A DNA stretch of 64,000 nt from Allolobophora icterica (Eukaryota; Annelida; Clitellata; Crassiclitellata; Lumbricidae), in the NCBI GenBank assembly GCA_963556255.1, contig OY744606.1:80510541-80574540 (forward strand), read 5' to 3'. The notes beneath the pieces were generated by a model. The model saw only the letters and a list, made by a program, of their open reading frames with translations. It did not search any database and had not been told where the DNA came from. This document shows positions 11,440-21,925 of the stretch, one piece after another (position 1 is the first letter of the stretch; each line of letters starts with the position of its first letter). The translations under genes and the position numbers were made by a program.

Positions 11440-12210
11440 TCAGAACTGAATTTATAATGTCATTAGTGTTCATTGCTTAACAGCATAAGATAATACAGCT
11501 ACTAATGTCAATTACACATGAACTGTAATAAGACATTTTAAACAATATTTTGCATCAATTATCATAAAACATGAAATTTTAGATGTACAAAAAAAATTCT
11601 TGATGAACATTCTCAGTGTACATGGTATTCTTAATCTATTTATTTGAGCAGTAAAAAAAGTTTTATTACAAGTTTATAAGACAAGTAATTTTCGTATTCA
11701 TGAGACTCCCATTCTACTTATGTATTTTCAAGAGTAAAATACAACCAAACAGTAATAAAGAAGTAAATTTGCAACAACTAAATTACATTATTTCTTTAAC
11801 ATGTGATACAGACTTGATAATAAGAGAACTACCATTTCAATACAGATTCTCAAGCTACCACTTCAATCTTCAAATTATTATTTATATTTATCACACATGC
11901 AACAAGAAGTCTTTTTATATTTATCACACATATTTATCACACATGCAACCATTACACCAGACTCTCATTCACTGGCGAATGTTTACATAGTAATTATTGA
12001 ATACAATCACGCAACTGTGGACAACCCACAATGTCCACAACCATAACATGAAATTCTTATTCTACTCTTCAATTTGACACAGCAATCAAATGATATAATA
12101 AAACCATATTATAGAAATAGTTGAAGCATTTGGGAAAAGACAAGGCAGGCCTAACCTATACCACACATAAAGGAATATCTGTTTACATAAACTTTTATAT
12201 ACAACAGTAT

Positions 12211-15200
12211 TTACATAATTTTTCCTTTAGTGATAAGGTTTATAAGCCTAAAAACTTCACTTTGCATACATCCTACACCAAGCAAAGTCTTTATGGTAAA
12301 ATCTAATTTATATGAATTACATTTATCTCTTAATATGTTAGATATATTTTCTTTTTTACAATTCAGTAATAAATGATTTATATTTTCTGTAACTTTACAC
12401 GAATTACAAAGACCACTTTTATGTTTCTTCATAAGGAAAAGTCTTTCATTAAGATTTACTTTCCCTAATCTTAATCTTGAAATTTGAACCTCCTTCTTTC
12501 TATTAAGTTCAAGAAACTTGATGCTTGTGTCCACCACAGGACATATATACTTATAATGATGACCCTTTGGGTCACCATCATAATTCCTCTGCCATTCATT
12601 AATAACATGAGATTTTATAATTGAAAAGACTTCTTGTAATTCTAGATAATTTGTTGAATTAATAACAGGCATATTGAGTGATTGTTTTGCTAAAGAATCA
12701 GCTCTTTCATTGCCTAATATGTTTACATGACTTGGGATCCAAATCAAATGTACTTTGCTTAACTTAATTTTATTAAGAGATTGTATTGTTTCTTGTAATA
12801 GTGTTGGTCGGGACTTTGAAAAAGAATTCTTAATAGAAGTAAGAACACTTAAAGAGTCAGAAAAAACAGCAAAACATCTAAGGTCTTGATTTTCATTTTC
12901 CGATATCCAAGAAAATACCTCCTTAATAGCAGTTAATTCTGCAGCATATATGCTAGAGTTATTGCAAAGGCGGATTTGCTTATCAAAATTTAGTTTAGGA
13001 ATTGTGTAAGCAGCAGCGACTAAGTTTTCAGCTTTAGAACCATCAGTGTATATATGTGTGTATGTGTGATATTTGTGCATGTGTTCTAAAGAGATAAGGC
13101 GGAGAAGTTCAGGGTTGTCATTCCTCTTGCTCAGCGATTTATGGAGACTGATATCGACTTCAATGTCATTATTCTGCCAAGGAGGAGTTGTAGGAAACGA
13201 TGGTGCCTGAAAAGGGATGTTAAGAGAACGGAAAAAGCTGTGTGTTCGTGTGTAAGTGGAATGGTCCTTATGGGCAAATGTTCTGAACTCATTTGTCCAA
13301 TGAGGTTGATAAACGGCTCTTGTTGGATGATCTGGGTTACCCAAGATTTTTGTACCCATTTTTAAGGAATTTTGTAATTGTCTCAGTGGTAAGGGCAGTT
13401 CACCGCACTCATTTTGAAGTGCTGAGGCGGCAGTACCTTTGGCAGCTCCACAGCACAGCCTTAACGCCTCAGTCTGTATAGAGGATATTTTATCTAAATA
13501 TGACTTAGGAGCTGAAGAATAAGCTACATCACCGTAATCAATAACTGATCTAATTAGGGCTCTATAAATATTAAGTAGCGCTTTTTTTGAAGCTCCCCAA
13601 TAGTTACCAGATACAGCTCTCATAAGATTCATGCGGTTTTTACACTTGGTTATCACATATTCTATATGTGGCTTCCACGACAATTTATGATCAAAAATGA
13701 CTCCAAGGAATTTAGCTGTTTTTTCAATTTTAATGGACTCTCTGCCAATTTTTATGTTAACTCTTGGTAACCTACGTTTCTTAGTAAATAAAACTCCTAT
13801 GGTTTTATTGATAGATATCTTAAATCCATTCTTATTACACCATTCATTAACTGCATTTAGAGACAACTGGATTCTGTTTTCTAATTTCTTATGGTTCCGA
13901 TGGCCTGCATAGATGGAGCTGTCATCAGCAAACAAAGTCATCTCAGTCCCATCCAACCCATTAGGTATATCATTAATCATAATGAGAAATAGTAAGGGTG
14001 ATATAATAGACCCTTGAGGTGTACCATTTTCCAAAGTGTATTTGTCTGAAAAAGAAGCTCCAACTTTGACTTGATATGTCCTTTTAGATAAAAAGTTTAC
14101 TATCCAATGATAAGTTTTACCTTTTATTCCCATATTTAACAGTTTTTTCAGCAGTGTAGGAACATGGAGCATGTCATATGCACGCTCAAAATCAATAAAG
14201 ATAGCCAATACGTCTTCTTTATTTTTTAATTTTTTCAAAATGTTATCCTGCAATTTAAGAATTTGGTCAATGGTACTTTTGTTTTTTCTGAATCCCGACT
14301 GATTCTTTGAAAGCAGTTTATTTCTTTCTACAAACCACTGTAATCTATTTGTGACAAGTCTCTCCATGACTTTACAAATGGTTGAGGTTAATGATATAGG
14401 TCTGTATGAATCAGGGCTATCTGCACTTTTATTCGGTTTGAGAAGGGGCAAGATGATGGCATGATGCCAATCATCTGGCAATTTACTTTCTGTCCAGATC
14501 TTATTATAAAAAGCTAACAATATCCTAAGTGCATGTTTGTGCAAATGTTTAAGAAATTCATATGGGATTTTATCATCACCTGGCGATTTACTACTTTTAG
14601 ATTTGCAAATGGCATCTTTTAATTCTTTTATTGAGAAATTTTCATTAAGAGCCTCAATATCTAGATCTGGTAAAATATCTGAAGGAGTAGGTTTGTATTC
14701 AGTTTGGGCATATTTTAAGTAGTCTACAAATTTTGGACTATAATTTGCATAACTACTAGTTTTAGCATACATTTGTGCTAATAGATTAGATTTTTCCAAA
14801 TTATTCTCAGCAATCAAACCATTAGTATTTAGAGTAGGGATGAAATTGTAAGATGTTATGCCATTCATTCGTCTAGCCATATCCCACACTACTCCCAACT
14901 TTGTTTGATCAGTCAATTCAGAGCAGTAAGTTTCCCAACTGGCTTTTGCTTCTGTTTTTAAGGTCATCCGCACTATTGCCTCCTGGTGTTTATATTCTAC
15001 ATAATTTTTTAACTCTTTGGATTTTATGGCCTTATTTCTAGCTTTGTTTCTGTTATAAATAGCTTCAGTGCATTTATTATTCCAGAAGGGAATACGCTTA
15101 CGTTTACTATTCAGATTAATATTATTGTAGTTCATCTTTTTACAAGGTAATGTTTCATTAGCTAACGATGTTAATGATTCTACAATGTTTTTGAAAGTAT

Positions 15201-15987
15201 CATTATTATTATCATCGATAAGACCATCAGTAATAAAATATTGGCTATTATTCTTAAAATCTTTCCAGTCAGCCTTCTTCAACTTCCAAAGGTGCATGCT
15301 CATGTTAGGTTCTATCTGAACCTCTTCATTAATAATAATGTTACATAAGTAGTGATCGGAACCCATGCTATTATTAGTAACATAGTGTTTACAATTTAAA
15401 GCCAGTTCACTTGTCACAATCGATAGGTCTATGACTGAACGATTTTTTGAATTTATAGGAGGTATCCGTGTGGGCTGACCAGTATTTAAGACAGTCAACT
15501 GCTTATCATTTAGAATTTCTTCTAAGATCTGTCCTCTTTCATTGGCATTTGTGCACCCCCAGCTTTTGCTATGGGTATTAAGGTCTCCTAGAACTATGGC
15601 TCTTTTAGGTGGGAAGAGTTTTTCAATTTGAATTTTAGTTAATTTATTTTCTGGAGCAATATATGTATTTACAATTTCCAAGTGACCATTTTCAGTTTTA
15701 ATTTTTATGCCTAATATTTCGACATTTTCAATTTCATCTAAGTTTAGCACTGTGAAACTAATGCCATTTTTAATTAGGGTGGCTATTCCTCCTCTGCTGT
15801 GTTTAGTAAAATCTTTTCTAATAACATTATAATTATTAAATTTAGGTGTTTTATGTTTTTCTTTTAGAAATGTTTCTTGCAGACATATAATGTCTGGTGA
15901 AATTCTTGTCTGATCCAAATAGTTTCTAAGCTGATAGTAATGTGCTTTAAGACCACGTACATTCCAGTGGGCGATAACAATAGCCAT
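12211..15987 (-). CDS. ORF2: endonuclease / reverse transcriptase / RNase H polyprotein
   Basis: 1258 codons, full length for an I-type ORF2. The apurinic-like endonuclease at about 1-225 has WNVRG (N9), QE (E38), GDLNTHS (134-140), IDLSIVTS (187-194) and SDHY (210-213, H212). RT: YRPISL 528-533, IDFERAYD 598-605, GTPQGSIISPLLF 655-667, FADD 686-689. RNase H: D982 (YTDGS), E1017 (AAELTA), D1044 (SDSLS), H1087 (IPSH) and D1097 (ERAD). Finger CX2CX7HX4C at C1194, C1197, H1205, C1210. Every catalytic residue I can check is present. In the family this protein nicks the target, copies the RNA in the nucleus and removes the RNA strand. The ATG is 29 bp after the ORF1 stop, so translation by reinitiation or termination coupling is plausible. 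Confidence 0.93.
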   Translation of the reverse strand: MAIVIAHWNVRGLKAHYYQLRNYLDQTRISPDIICLQETFLKEKHKTPKFNNYNVIRKDFTKHSRGGIATLIKNGISFTVLNLDEIENVEILGIKIKTENGHLEIVNTYIAPENKLTKIQIEKLFPPKRAIVLGDLNTHSKSWGCTNANERGQILEEILNDKQLTVLNTGQPTRIPPINSKNRSVIDLSIVTSELALNCKHYVTNNSMGSDHYLCNIIINEEVQIEPNMSMHLWKLKKADWKDFKNNSQYFITDGLIDDNNNDTFKNIVESLTSLANETLPCKKMNYNNINLNSKRKRIPFWNNKCTEAIYNRNKARNKAIKSKELKNYVEYKHQEAIVRMTLKTEAKASWETYCSELTDQTKLGVVWDMARRMNGITSYNFIPTLNTNGLIAENNLEKSNLLAQMYAKTSSYANYSPKFVDYLKYAQTEYKPTPSDILPDLDIEALNENFSIKELKDAICKSKSSKSPGDDKIPYEFLKHLHKHALRILLAFYNKIWTESKLPDDWHHAIILPLLKPNKSADSPDSYRPISLTSTICKVMERLVTNRLQWFVERNKLLSKNQSGFRKNKSTIDQILKLQDNILKKLKNKEDVLAIFIDFERAYDMLHVPTLLKKLLNMGIKGKTYHWIVNFLSKRTYQVKVGASFSDKYTLENGTPQGSIISPLLFLIMINDIPNGLDGTEMTLFADDSSIYAGHRNHKKLENRIQLSLNAVNEWCNKNGFKISINKTIGVLFTKKRRLPRVNIKIGRESIKIEKTAKFLGVIFDHKLSWKPHIEYVITKCKNRMNLMRAVSGNYWGASKKALLNIYRALIRSVIDYGDVAYSSAPKSYLDKISSIQTEALRLCCGAAKGTAASALQNECGELPLPLRQLQNSLKMGTKILGNPDHPTRAVYQPHWTNEFRTFAHKDHSTYTRTHSFFRSLNIPFQAPSFPTTPPWQNNDIEVDISLHKSLSKRNDNPELLRLISLEHMHKYHTYTHIYTDGSKAENLVAAAYTIPKLNFDKQIRLCNNSSIYAAELTAIKEVFSWISENENQDLRCFAVFSDSLSVLTSIKNSFSKSRPTLLQETIQSLNKIKLSKVHLIWIPSHVNILGNERADSLAKQSLNMPVINSTNYLELQEVFSIIKSHVINEWQRNYDGDPKGHHYKYICPVVDTSIKFLELNRKKEVQISRLRLGKVNLNERLFLMKKHKSGLCNSCKVTENINHLLLNCKKENISNILRDKCNSYKLDFTIKTLLGVGCMQSEVFRLINLITKGKIM

Positions 15988-16016
15988 GATGGGGAACTAT
16001 TTAATTTTATATGTGT

Positions 16017-18281
16017 TTATTGTCCTGGTATTCTCCATCGAAACTGGATTTCCCCCTCGAACAGGAAATCTGAGGCTCCGCCACAAATAAGATTTTTGGC
16101 TTCCAATCTGGTTTTTGACTTATCGATAGCTGCCAGAACACCCAAAACAAATGTCATTAGTTTACATTTTAGAGGATCATATTCATCAATATTGGTTTTA
16201 TTGGGCTGGATCACATTTATTGCTTTATAATTATCGTAATTGAAATTTAGGAATTCTTTTGTACTTTGACCAGGTGAAGGTACTGATTTAGTGTTTTCGG
16301 TTAACTGATCGGAAGAATTATTTCTGTTGTTGACGTTGTCATGGTTATTTGATGTGTTTTCAACTGATGTAGGTTGTTTGTTTGTGTCAAGAAGCATGGT
16401 GTTGTTTGATGTAGGTTGTTTGTTTGTGTCAAGAAGAATGGTGTTGTTTGATGTAGGTTGTTTGTTTATGTCAAGAAGTATGGTGTTGTTTTGACCAAGA
16501 TATCTTTTGGCAGCCTCTGCATAAGATACCTTTTGTACAGCCCTGATTCTTAAAATTTCCTGTGTCTTAATATACATAGGGCATCCTCTGTGAGCCGCGC
16601 TATGACTTTCATGGCAATTGATGCACTTCTTAATGTCTTTATTAGGACAAGTGCTATACAAATGGTTCTCACTACAACGGCTGCAAATGACAGGATTTGT
16701 ACACTCAAGTTTGATATGCCCAAATTGTTGACAGCGGTCACATCTCATTGGCTTAGGAATATATTCATGTACTTTAAATTTTCTGCCAAAAGCCTCAATA
16801 AAAGGCGGTAAGTCCGTTCCTTTTGAGAAAGTGATTAGGGTTGTTTTACTAGTTTCAGGATTTCCAATCCTTTTGAGCCGAACAGCTCCAATGACCTGGG
16901 CCAGCTCAGACAGGTTTTCGTCATCCTCCTCTATTCCATAAACTACCCCTTTTACCAGAAATGCAGCTTCCGTTGTGGAAGTTCCTACCTTATGAATTGG
17001 TATAGAAGGATGTAGTTTTGACAAGGAATAGGGTAGACTGACTGTAATACTACTGCCACAGAGATTTGTTAACTTTAAAAGTTTATTTCTCTGTGCCTCG
17101 TTTTGTGCTAGTATTCGTAAGCCTTTGTCTGTACGAACTGTTTGAATTACTTCACCTCCTGCCTGTGCTGTAATTTCTTTAAACATCTGCACAGGTTTAG
17201 TCCTGAAAAGCTTGTGTAATATATTTGCTTCACTAGTCACAAAGACTGTCCTAGATAAGTTGTTTCTATATCTTATTCTTTGTTCCTCCGTCAAGGGAGG
17301 GCGGGTTTGACCCCTCACTAAATGCATGTTTCTGGACTGTTCCTGTCCATAATCTATTTTACCAATCACAGGTATAGAAGAATCATCCAAAGGTTCCAGT
17401 GTATTTACTTTACCACTATGCTTTATCAATGTATTTGATTCAAGAGTTATTTCAGGCAAACCATGGACAGACAATCTGTCCCTAGTTCCTGACCTCTGAT
17501 TTTCCAAATCGTTTTCATCCAGAATTTTCTCACCAGATGTAAACACATTTTCATTAACCTCATTGATACAATTAGTTTTGTCAACATCAACACCAACATC
17601 AACAACATTCCCATGATCATTCAAAAGATCATTCTCAAAAGCATGCTTTTGATCATTTCTATTTGTAACCTCAACATCAACAACATCAACAACATTCTCA
17701 TACGTGACAATGTTTTGATCAACCCTATTTGTTACCTCAACATCAACAACATTCTCATTATCATTTTTAGGATCAATCTTAGAATTAACTTCAATTCTTA
17801 ATTTCATTTTCTTCTTAGAATGTTGGTGACTTTCCTTACCAGCTTCTTTCTTGCTTTCTTGAACTTTATGTATCTGTTGCATTTGTTGATTCAGCAAATA
17901 TTTCTGTAAGAAATCGTCTTTTGTTAATATCTCCTTTGCAACTCTGGACTGTCTGCTGTCGACGGAGTGGGACCTTTGAACTTCCACAGATCTCATCAGC
18001 CGTCCGACCTCAGCGTCTTTATGATGTTTGACTTCTCCTGCACCTGCAACTGCATCGTCAGTCTCTTTCGTGTTTTTAGAAATTTCAGTGAAACCACCTT
18101 GACATGAAGCAGTTTCACAATCTGAATATGAAAGGATTTCTTGGTTTTCAGGTAGCGCGTTTGACTTCTGTTGTATTTCTGATTTCGGTGTCTCAAGGCT
18201 GTTCATGTTCATTGACACATCACCCGAATTTGAAGAGCTTGATGATGTGTCGAGAGGCCTCTTTCTTTTGGATTTTCCCAT
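16017..18281 (-). CDS. ORF1: gag-like nucleic-acid-binding protein of an I-type LINE
   Basis: 754 codons. The N-terminal half (about 1-300) is charged and low in complexity, with repeated ENVVDVEVTNR-like units at 177-210. A conserved central region follows at about 330-510. Three zinc knuckles: C514-C517-H522-C527 (CX2CX4HX4C), C533-C536-H540-C545 (CX2CX3HX4C) and C553-C556-H560-C567 (CX2CX3HX6C). This triple arrangement followed by GCPMYIKTQEI and SYAEAA is typical of I/Jockey-group ORF1. After it, ILLDxNKQPTSNNT is repeated three times (about 600-640; a 42-bp DNA repeat near 16371-16490). Such proteins coat the element RNA. The start MGKSKRKRPL is basic and there is no competing upstream ATG in frame. 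Intact. Confidence 0.9.
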   Translation of the reverse strand: MGKSKRKRPLDTSSSSSNSGDVSMNMNSLETPKSEIQQKSNALPENQEILSYSDCETASCQGGFTEISKNTKETDDAVAGAGEVKHHKDAEVGRLMRSVEVQRSHSVDSRQSRVAKEILTKDDFLQKYLLNQQMQQIHKVQESKKEAGKESHQHSKKKMKLRIEVNSKIDPKNDNENVVDVEVTNRVDQNIVTYENVVDVVDVEVTNRNDQKHAFENDLLNDHGNVVDVGVDVDKTNCINEVNENVFTSGEKILDENDLENQRSGTRDRLSVHGLPEITLESNTLIKHSGKVNTLEPLDDSSIPVIGKIDYGQEQSRNMHLVRGQTRPPLTEEQRIRYRNNLSRTVFVTSEANILHKLFRTKPVQMFKEITAQAGGEVIQTVRTDKGLRILAQNEAQRNKLLKLTNLCGSSITVSLPYSLSKLHPSIPIHKVGTSTTEAAFLVKGVVYGIEEDDENLSELAQVIGAVRLKRIGNPETSKTTLITFSKGTDLPPFIEAFGRKFKVHEYIPKPMRCDRCQQFGHIKLECTNPVICSRCSENHLYSTCPNKDIKKCINCHESHSAAHRGCPMYIKTQEILRIRAVQKVSYAEAAKRYLGQNNTILLDINKQPTSNNTILLDTNKQPTSNNTMLLDTNKQPTSVENTSNNHDNVNNRNNSSDQLTENTKSVPSPGQSTKEFLNFNYDNYKAINVIQPNKTNIDEYDPLKCKLMTFVLGVLAAIDKSKTRLEAKNLICGGASDFLFEGEIQFRWRIPGQ

Positions 18282-18364
18282 TTCAGCAAAAGTATTAAGT
18301 TCTTCAGTTTTATAAACAAGGCGGTACCTTTTGGACAGTTCGTGCGAGAGTTCGTATTTATATA

Positions 18365-18628
18365 TTTATACCAATACGACGCCAAAACAACGATGGGACG
18401 CCATCTTGCCACGTCACCTTCGTCGGTGATTAACGACAATCTTTTATAACTTCGGCTGAATTTTACTTATAATCCAGTGCAGTATGTTATTTAGTATGAC
18501 TCGCTGTTGTTCGATTATCCATAAGTTTGAACAAAAGTCGTCAAAAGTCGTCAAATATCTTGTCCTTTGGCTATATTTACAAACTCACGACATCTAAACA
18601 ACGATGAGACGCCATCTTGCCACGTCAT
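18365..18628 (-). promoter_or_regulatory. Duplicated 5' module of the I-type LINE, promoter candidate
   Basis: A 32-bp segment at 18385-18416 recurs at 18596-18627 with one mismatch, an offset of 211 bp; weaker similarity extends about 20 bp further. On the transcribed strand each contains TGACGTGGCAAGATGGCGTC, which joins a bZIP-like TGACGTGG to AAGATGGCG, the core of YY1 sites. LINE 5' ends commonly hold internal promoters, and human L1 has a YY1 site near its start. That this is the promoter is inference. Confidence 0.5.
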
Positions 18629-18654
18629 CATCATATCGAATCATTGCTGCACTG

Positions 18655-19420
<766 letters not shown>

Positions 19421-19633
19421 CGCAGATTTGGCATATGTTAAAGCCTCCCAGATAGACAGTGTTAGAAACTAAAAACTACCATTAATTTTCACGGATACTA
19501 CATGAAATAAGTCACTAAAATTTAGCGACATTTTACGGCATCAAAGGCAGCCTACGTCAATCTGAAAATTGTTTCGAAACCTTAGAAATTTAGCAGCTAA
19601 ACGAAAATATGGCTTAACATGGGTCTATTTAAC
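19421..19633. repeat. Composite-repeat background (M2)
   Basis: TTTTCACGGATACTA, M2(+) at about 19520-19560, leading into the hairpin arm. Homologous to 5650-5850. Confidence 0.55.
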
Positions 19634-19894
19634 GACGATGTGTCTAAACATACATGAAAGTGTCGCCCTCCTTATTTATTCAGCGTTTGAACTGGCACCT
19701 CCTGAGTACAAAAGTGGCTGAGTTAAATTAGTAGTTTCCAGTGTTAAACAAAATGCTGTGGCAGCCAGGGCCGTTGACTTCGAACTTAGCTAACCTATTT
19801 GAGGGTAATGGTCATTTTGTACTCAGGAGGTGCCAGTTCAAACGCTGAATAAATAAGGAGGGCGACACTTTCATGTATGTTTAGACACATCGTC
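19634..19894. repeat. Perfect 80-bp inverted repeat with 101-bp loop
   Basis: 19634-19713 is the exact reverse complement of 19815-19894. Both arms are M3 copies (GTGTCGCCCTCC on one, GGAGGGCGACAC on the other) and the loop carries an M2 copy. M3 copies elsewhere differ at many positions, so exact identity of these two is unusual. It could be a recent inverted duplication, arm-to-arm gene conversion, or an assembly fold-back. Confidence 0.95.
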
Positions 19895-19929
19895 ATTAAT
19901 TTCAGACTATAGGAGATTTAGGTATTAAT

Positions 19930-20140
19930 AGCTCTCTGTCCTTGACCAGGAGCTCGTTGGATGATCCAGTGTCCCGACAAGGTAAACCTTGACGTGGTGA
20001 ATTGGTTTAGTTCCTCGGTGAGGATGTTGTCAACTGTTTTGTTATCTAAATAGACTGTTGTTAATTATCGAACAGTTGTCAACTGTAAAACTTACTGTAA
20101 AGTCGTCAATTGTCAATAAAGTTTGTCTTGTCTTGTCTAA
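19930..20140 (+). mobile_element. Retroelement 3' end with (TTGTC)n tail
   Basis: Ends GTCAATAAAG followed by three TTGTC pentamers (about 20120-20138). Upstream has GTCCCGACAAGGTAAACCTT and TGAGGATGTTG. AATAAA followed by a pentamer tail indicates a LINE or SINE 3' end; no coding motif remains. Confidence 0.5.
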
Positions 20141-20404
20141 TCTGAATACCTACGATAATTAGCTAGTTCCAAGGTTTAACGACCAATAAGGCCGTTGACG
20201 ACAATCCGAAAACATATTTGGTATTATAGAATTCTCTTTTTCTTGGAGAATGTTCCGTTAATGCTGCGAAATTAATACTTCGCGTCATTGCCTACAGTTA
20301 AAACGCTTGCTTAAAGCTTTATAAAGGTATATAAGAAGAAACGCGTACAATTGAAGACATTATAATTATTTATTGACTATCATTTTTAATTATCACTGTT
20401 AATC
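20141..20404 (+). repeat. Composite-repeat background
   Basis: M2(+) at 20172-20210, and a degenerate M1(+) at 20305-20335, followed by AT-rich (ATTTATT) sequence. No gene. Confidence 0.5.
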
Positions 20405-20640
20405 TATTTATTTATTTATTCGGATATTTCTATAGCGCCTCTGGAAGTCAACTACTACTCAGAGGCGCTCCCGACTACAGCATTTGATACTGTGCCGGAA
20501 TTTTCACGCCGAAGCTCCACGGGCAATTGCGAGTGAAGGACTTGCCCAAGGTCCGTACGCAGCGGCTAGAGTGGGATTCGAACCTGCAACCCTCCGGTCA
20601 AAAGGCGCCGAAGTTACCACTGAGCCACCACGCCCCACAT
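20405..20640 (-). mobile_element. tRNA-derived SINE, copy 1
   Basis: On the minus strand it starts GGGGCGTGGTGGCTCAGTGG, which holds an A-box (TGGCTCAGTGG), and has the B-box GGTTCGAATCC about 30 nt later. The body contains GACCTTGGGCAAGTC, a string familiar from CORE-SINE/MIR cores. It ends GAGCGCCTCTGAGTAG then CCAGAGGCGCTATAGAAAT and ATAAATAAATA. The tail resembles the CR1/L2-like LINE ends at 60890-60940 and 27920-27975. Not a functional tRNA: no acceptor pairing and a long body. Confidence 0.75.
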
Positions 20641-20992
20641 TAATCATTAAAATTATTAATAACTATCATTATTACTATTGTTTTTGCTGTTGATGTTACG
20701 TTAATTATAATTATTATTATATAAAGATTTAGAACTCGCAAGTTATATATCTAAATACACCGAATATGCGCTAGTAGCAGTTCGGCCTAATCAGTTGACG
20801 TGAACACGTAAAATAGCGAGTAGTCCGACTTTACAATTTTTAGTAAGGAATAGACGTCTGGATATGATATTATTTTTGAGTCTTGGTCTCGGTCTTGGTC
20901 TAGGGGTTCAAAGTCTGGATCGTGGTCTTGTTCTTGAGGTTCAAAGTCTAGGCCTTGGTCTTGATGTTCAAAGTCTAGGCCTTGGTCTCGGT
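20641..20992. repeat. Spacer plus degenerate 30-bp tandem repeat
   Basis: 20640-20875 holds nothing recognisable. 20876-20992 is about four units of a period near 30 bp (GGTTCAAAGTCTAGGCCTTG), giving a Gln/Asp/Glu-rich minus-strand frame that I do not regard as a gene. It ends in the target duplication GTCTCGGT (20985-20992). Confidence 0.6.
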
Positions 20993-21580
20993 TAGAGAGT
21001 GACACGGGGACAGAATTTCTCTCCATCCCCACCCCATTCCCGTGGTTCTGTCCCCATCCCCACCCCATTCCCATCAGGTCTGTCCCCATCCCCACCCCAT
21101 CCCCATCAGGTCTGTCCCCATTCCCACCCCATCCCCATCCGGTCTGTCCCCATCCCCACCCCATCCCCATCTAGTTTGGCCCCATTCGAAAACAGATAAT
21201 GCTCACAACTGAAACAGTAACAGCTTTTAAAACAGAGCATACTTCAAATTCAAATTATGATATATGTGCTCACTCTTAAACAGTCAAGACGGCCTGGAAG
21301 GTGGAAAGAAATTGGATATTCAAAGTTTCAGTGATATAGAGCAATGCAAAGAGATTGAAAAAGCGGACCCGTTTAGAGTAAATACTAATTATTTCATGCA
21401 GTGGACAATGTCAAAACCGTTACCGCGGTAATTACCGTGATATTATTTCCATCCCCACGGTATTACCGTAAGCCTTTATACCATCCCCACGGTATTACCG
21501 CTGGTTCTGACTTGATTACCGCGGTTATTACCGCGGTAACCGCGGTAATACCGCTTTCCCCATTACCGTGTCACTCTCTA
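20993..21580. mobile_element. Non-autonomous hAT-like element Ha, 588 bp
   Basis: 15-bp perfect terminal inverted repeat TAGAGAGTGACACGG, with GTCTCGGT as an exact 8-bp direct repeat on both sides (20985-20992, 21581-21588). An 8-bp duplication with short TIRs is the hAT signature. Inside: about five 32-bp C-rich units built on GGTCTGTCCCCATCCCCACC (about 21019-21190) and many ACCGCGGT palindromes (21420-21560). No transposase frame. Confidence 0.8.
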
Positions 21581-21594
21581 GTCTCGGTCTTGAG

Positions 21595-21925
21595 GTTTAA
21601 GGTCTTGACAACAAGACTGGCATTTAAAGAAAACAATCTTCATTTTCTTATCTTAGGTATTACTGGCCGAAGAGCTCTTCGCTATGCTGCTCAGGGTGAC
21701 CTGGTTGTTCCCTCAACCAGAACATCCACAGTACAACAGAAAAGCTTCGCTGTGTTCGGTCCAACATTCTGGAATAGGTTACCAAGCATCTTACGACGTG
21801 AGCTTCTCGGTCTTTCTTTTCCTGTATTCTGTAAGCGCTTGAAAACCATTTCTTCTATCCTGGGTTTCCATCGTTACATCGAAATTGCCTCTGATCAGTT
21901 TTCGGGGAGAGTCGCTATATAAGGG
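21595..21925 (+). pseudogene. LINE reverse-transcriptase C-terminus (copy B)
   Basis: Frame reads FKVLTTRLAF, then ITGRRALRYAAQGDLVVPS, SFAVFGPTFWNRLPSILRRE, and FCKRLKTISSIL, the end of a CR1/L2-like RT ORF. It is followed by the tail GTCGCTATATAAGGGCACTG. Homologous to 1290-1925 but less decayed. 5'-truncated; the neighbouring hAT-like element lies just upstream. Confidence 0.75.

Larger units (their letters stand above)
11440..18650 (-). mobile_element. Apparently full-length I-type LINE, about 7.2 kb
   Basis: Transcribed right to left: a 5' region with a duplicated module (18365-18628), ORF1 (18281-16017), a 29-bp spacer, ORF2 (15987-12211), then about 770 bp of AT-rich 3' sequence with TATTTATCACACAT repeats near 11880-11945. 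Both frames are open from end to end. Domain order (zinc-knuckle ORF1; endonuclease-RT-RNase H ORF2) is that of the I/Nimb group. Background motif M1 flanks it at about 18675 and 11420, which sets the approximate edges. I could not define a target duplication or the exact 3' terminus. Confidence 0.85.

Noticed and set aside
20405..20640. Functional tRNA gene
   Set aside because: A- and B-box text is present, but there is no acceptor stem pairing and it continues into a SINE body and LINE-like tail. Same for 37825, 42560, 52640 and 56945.
20787..21170. 127-codon minus frame, Gly/Trp and Asp/Gln rich
   Set aside because: It crosses the edge of hAT-like element Ha and two tandem repeats, so it is composite noise.
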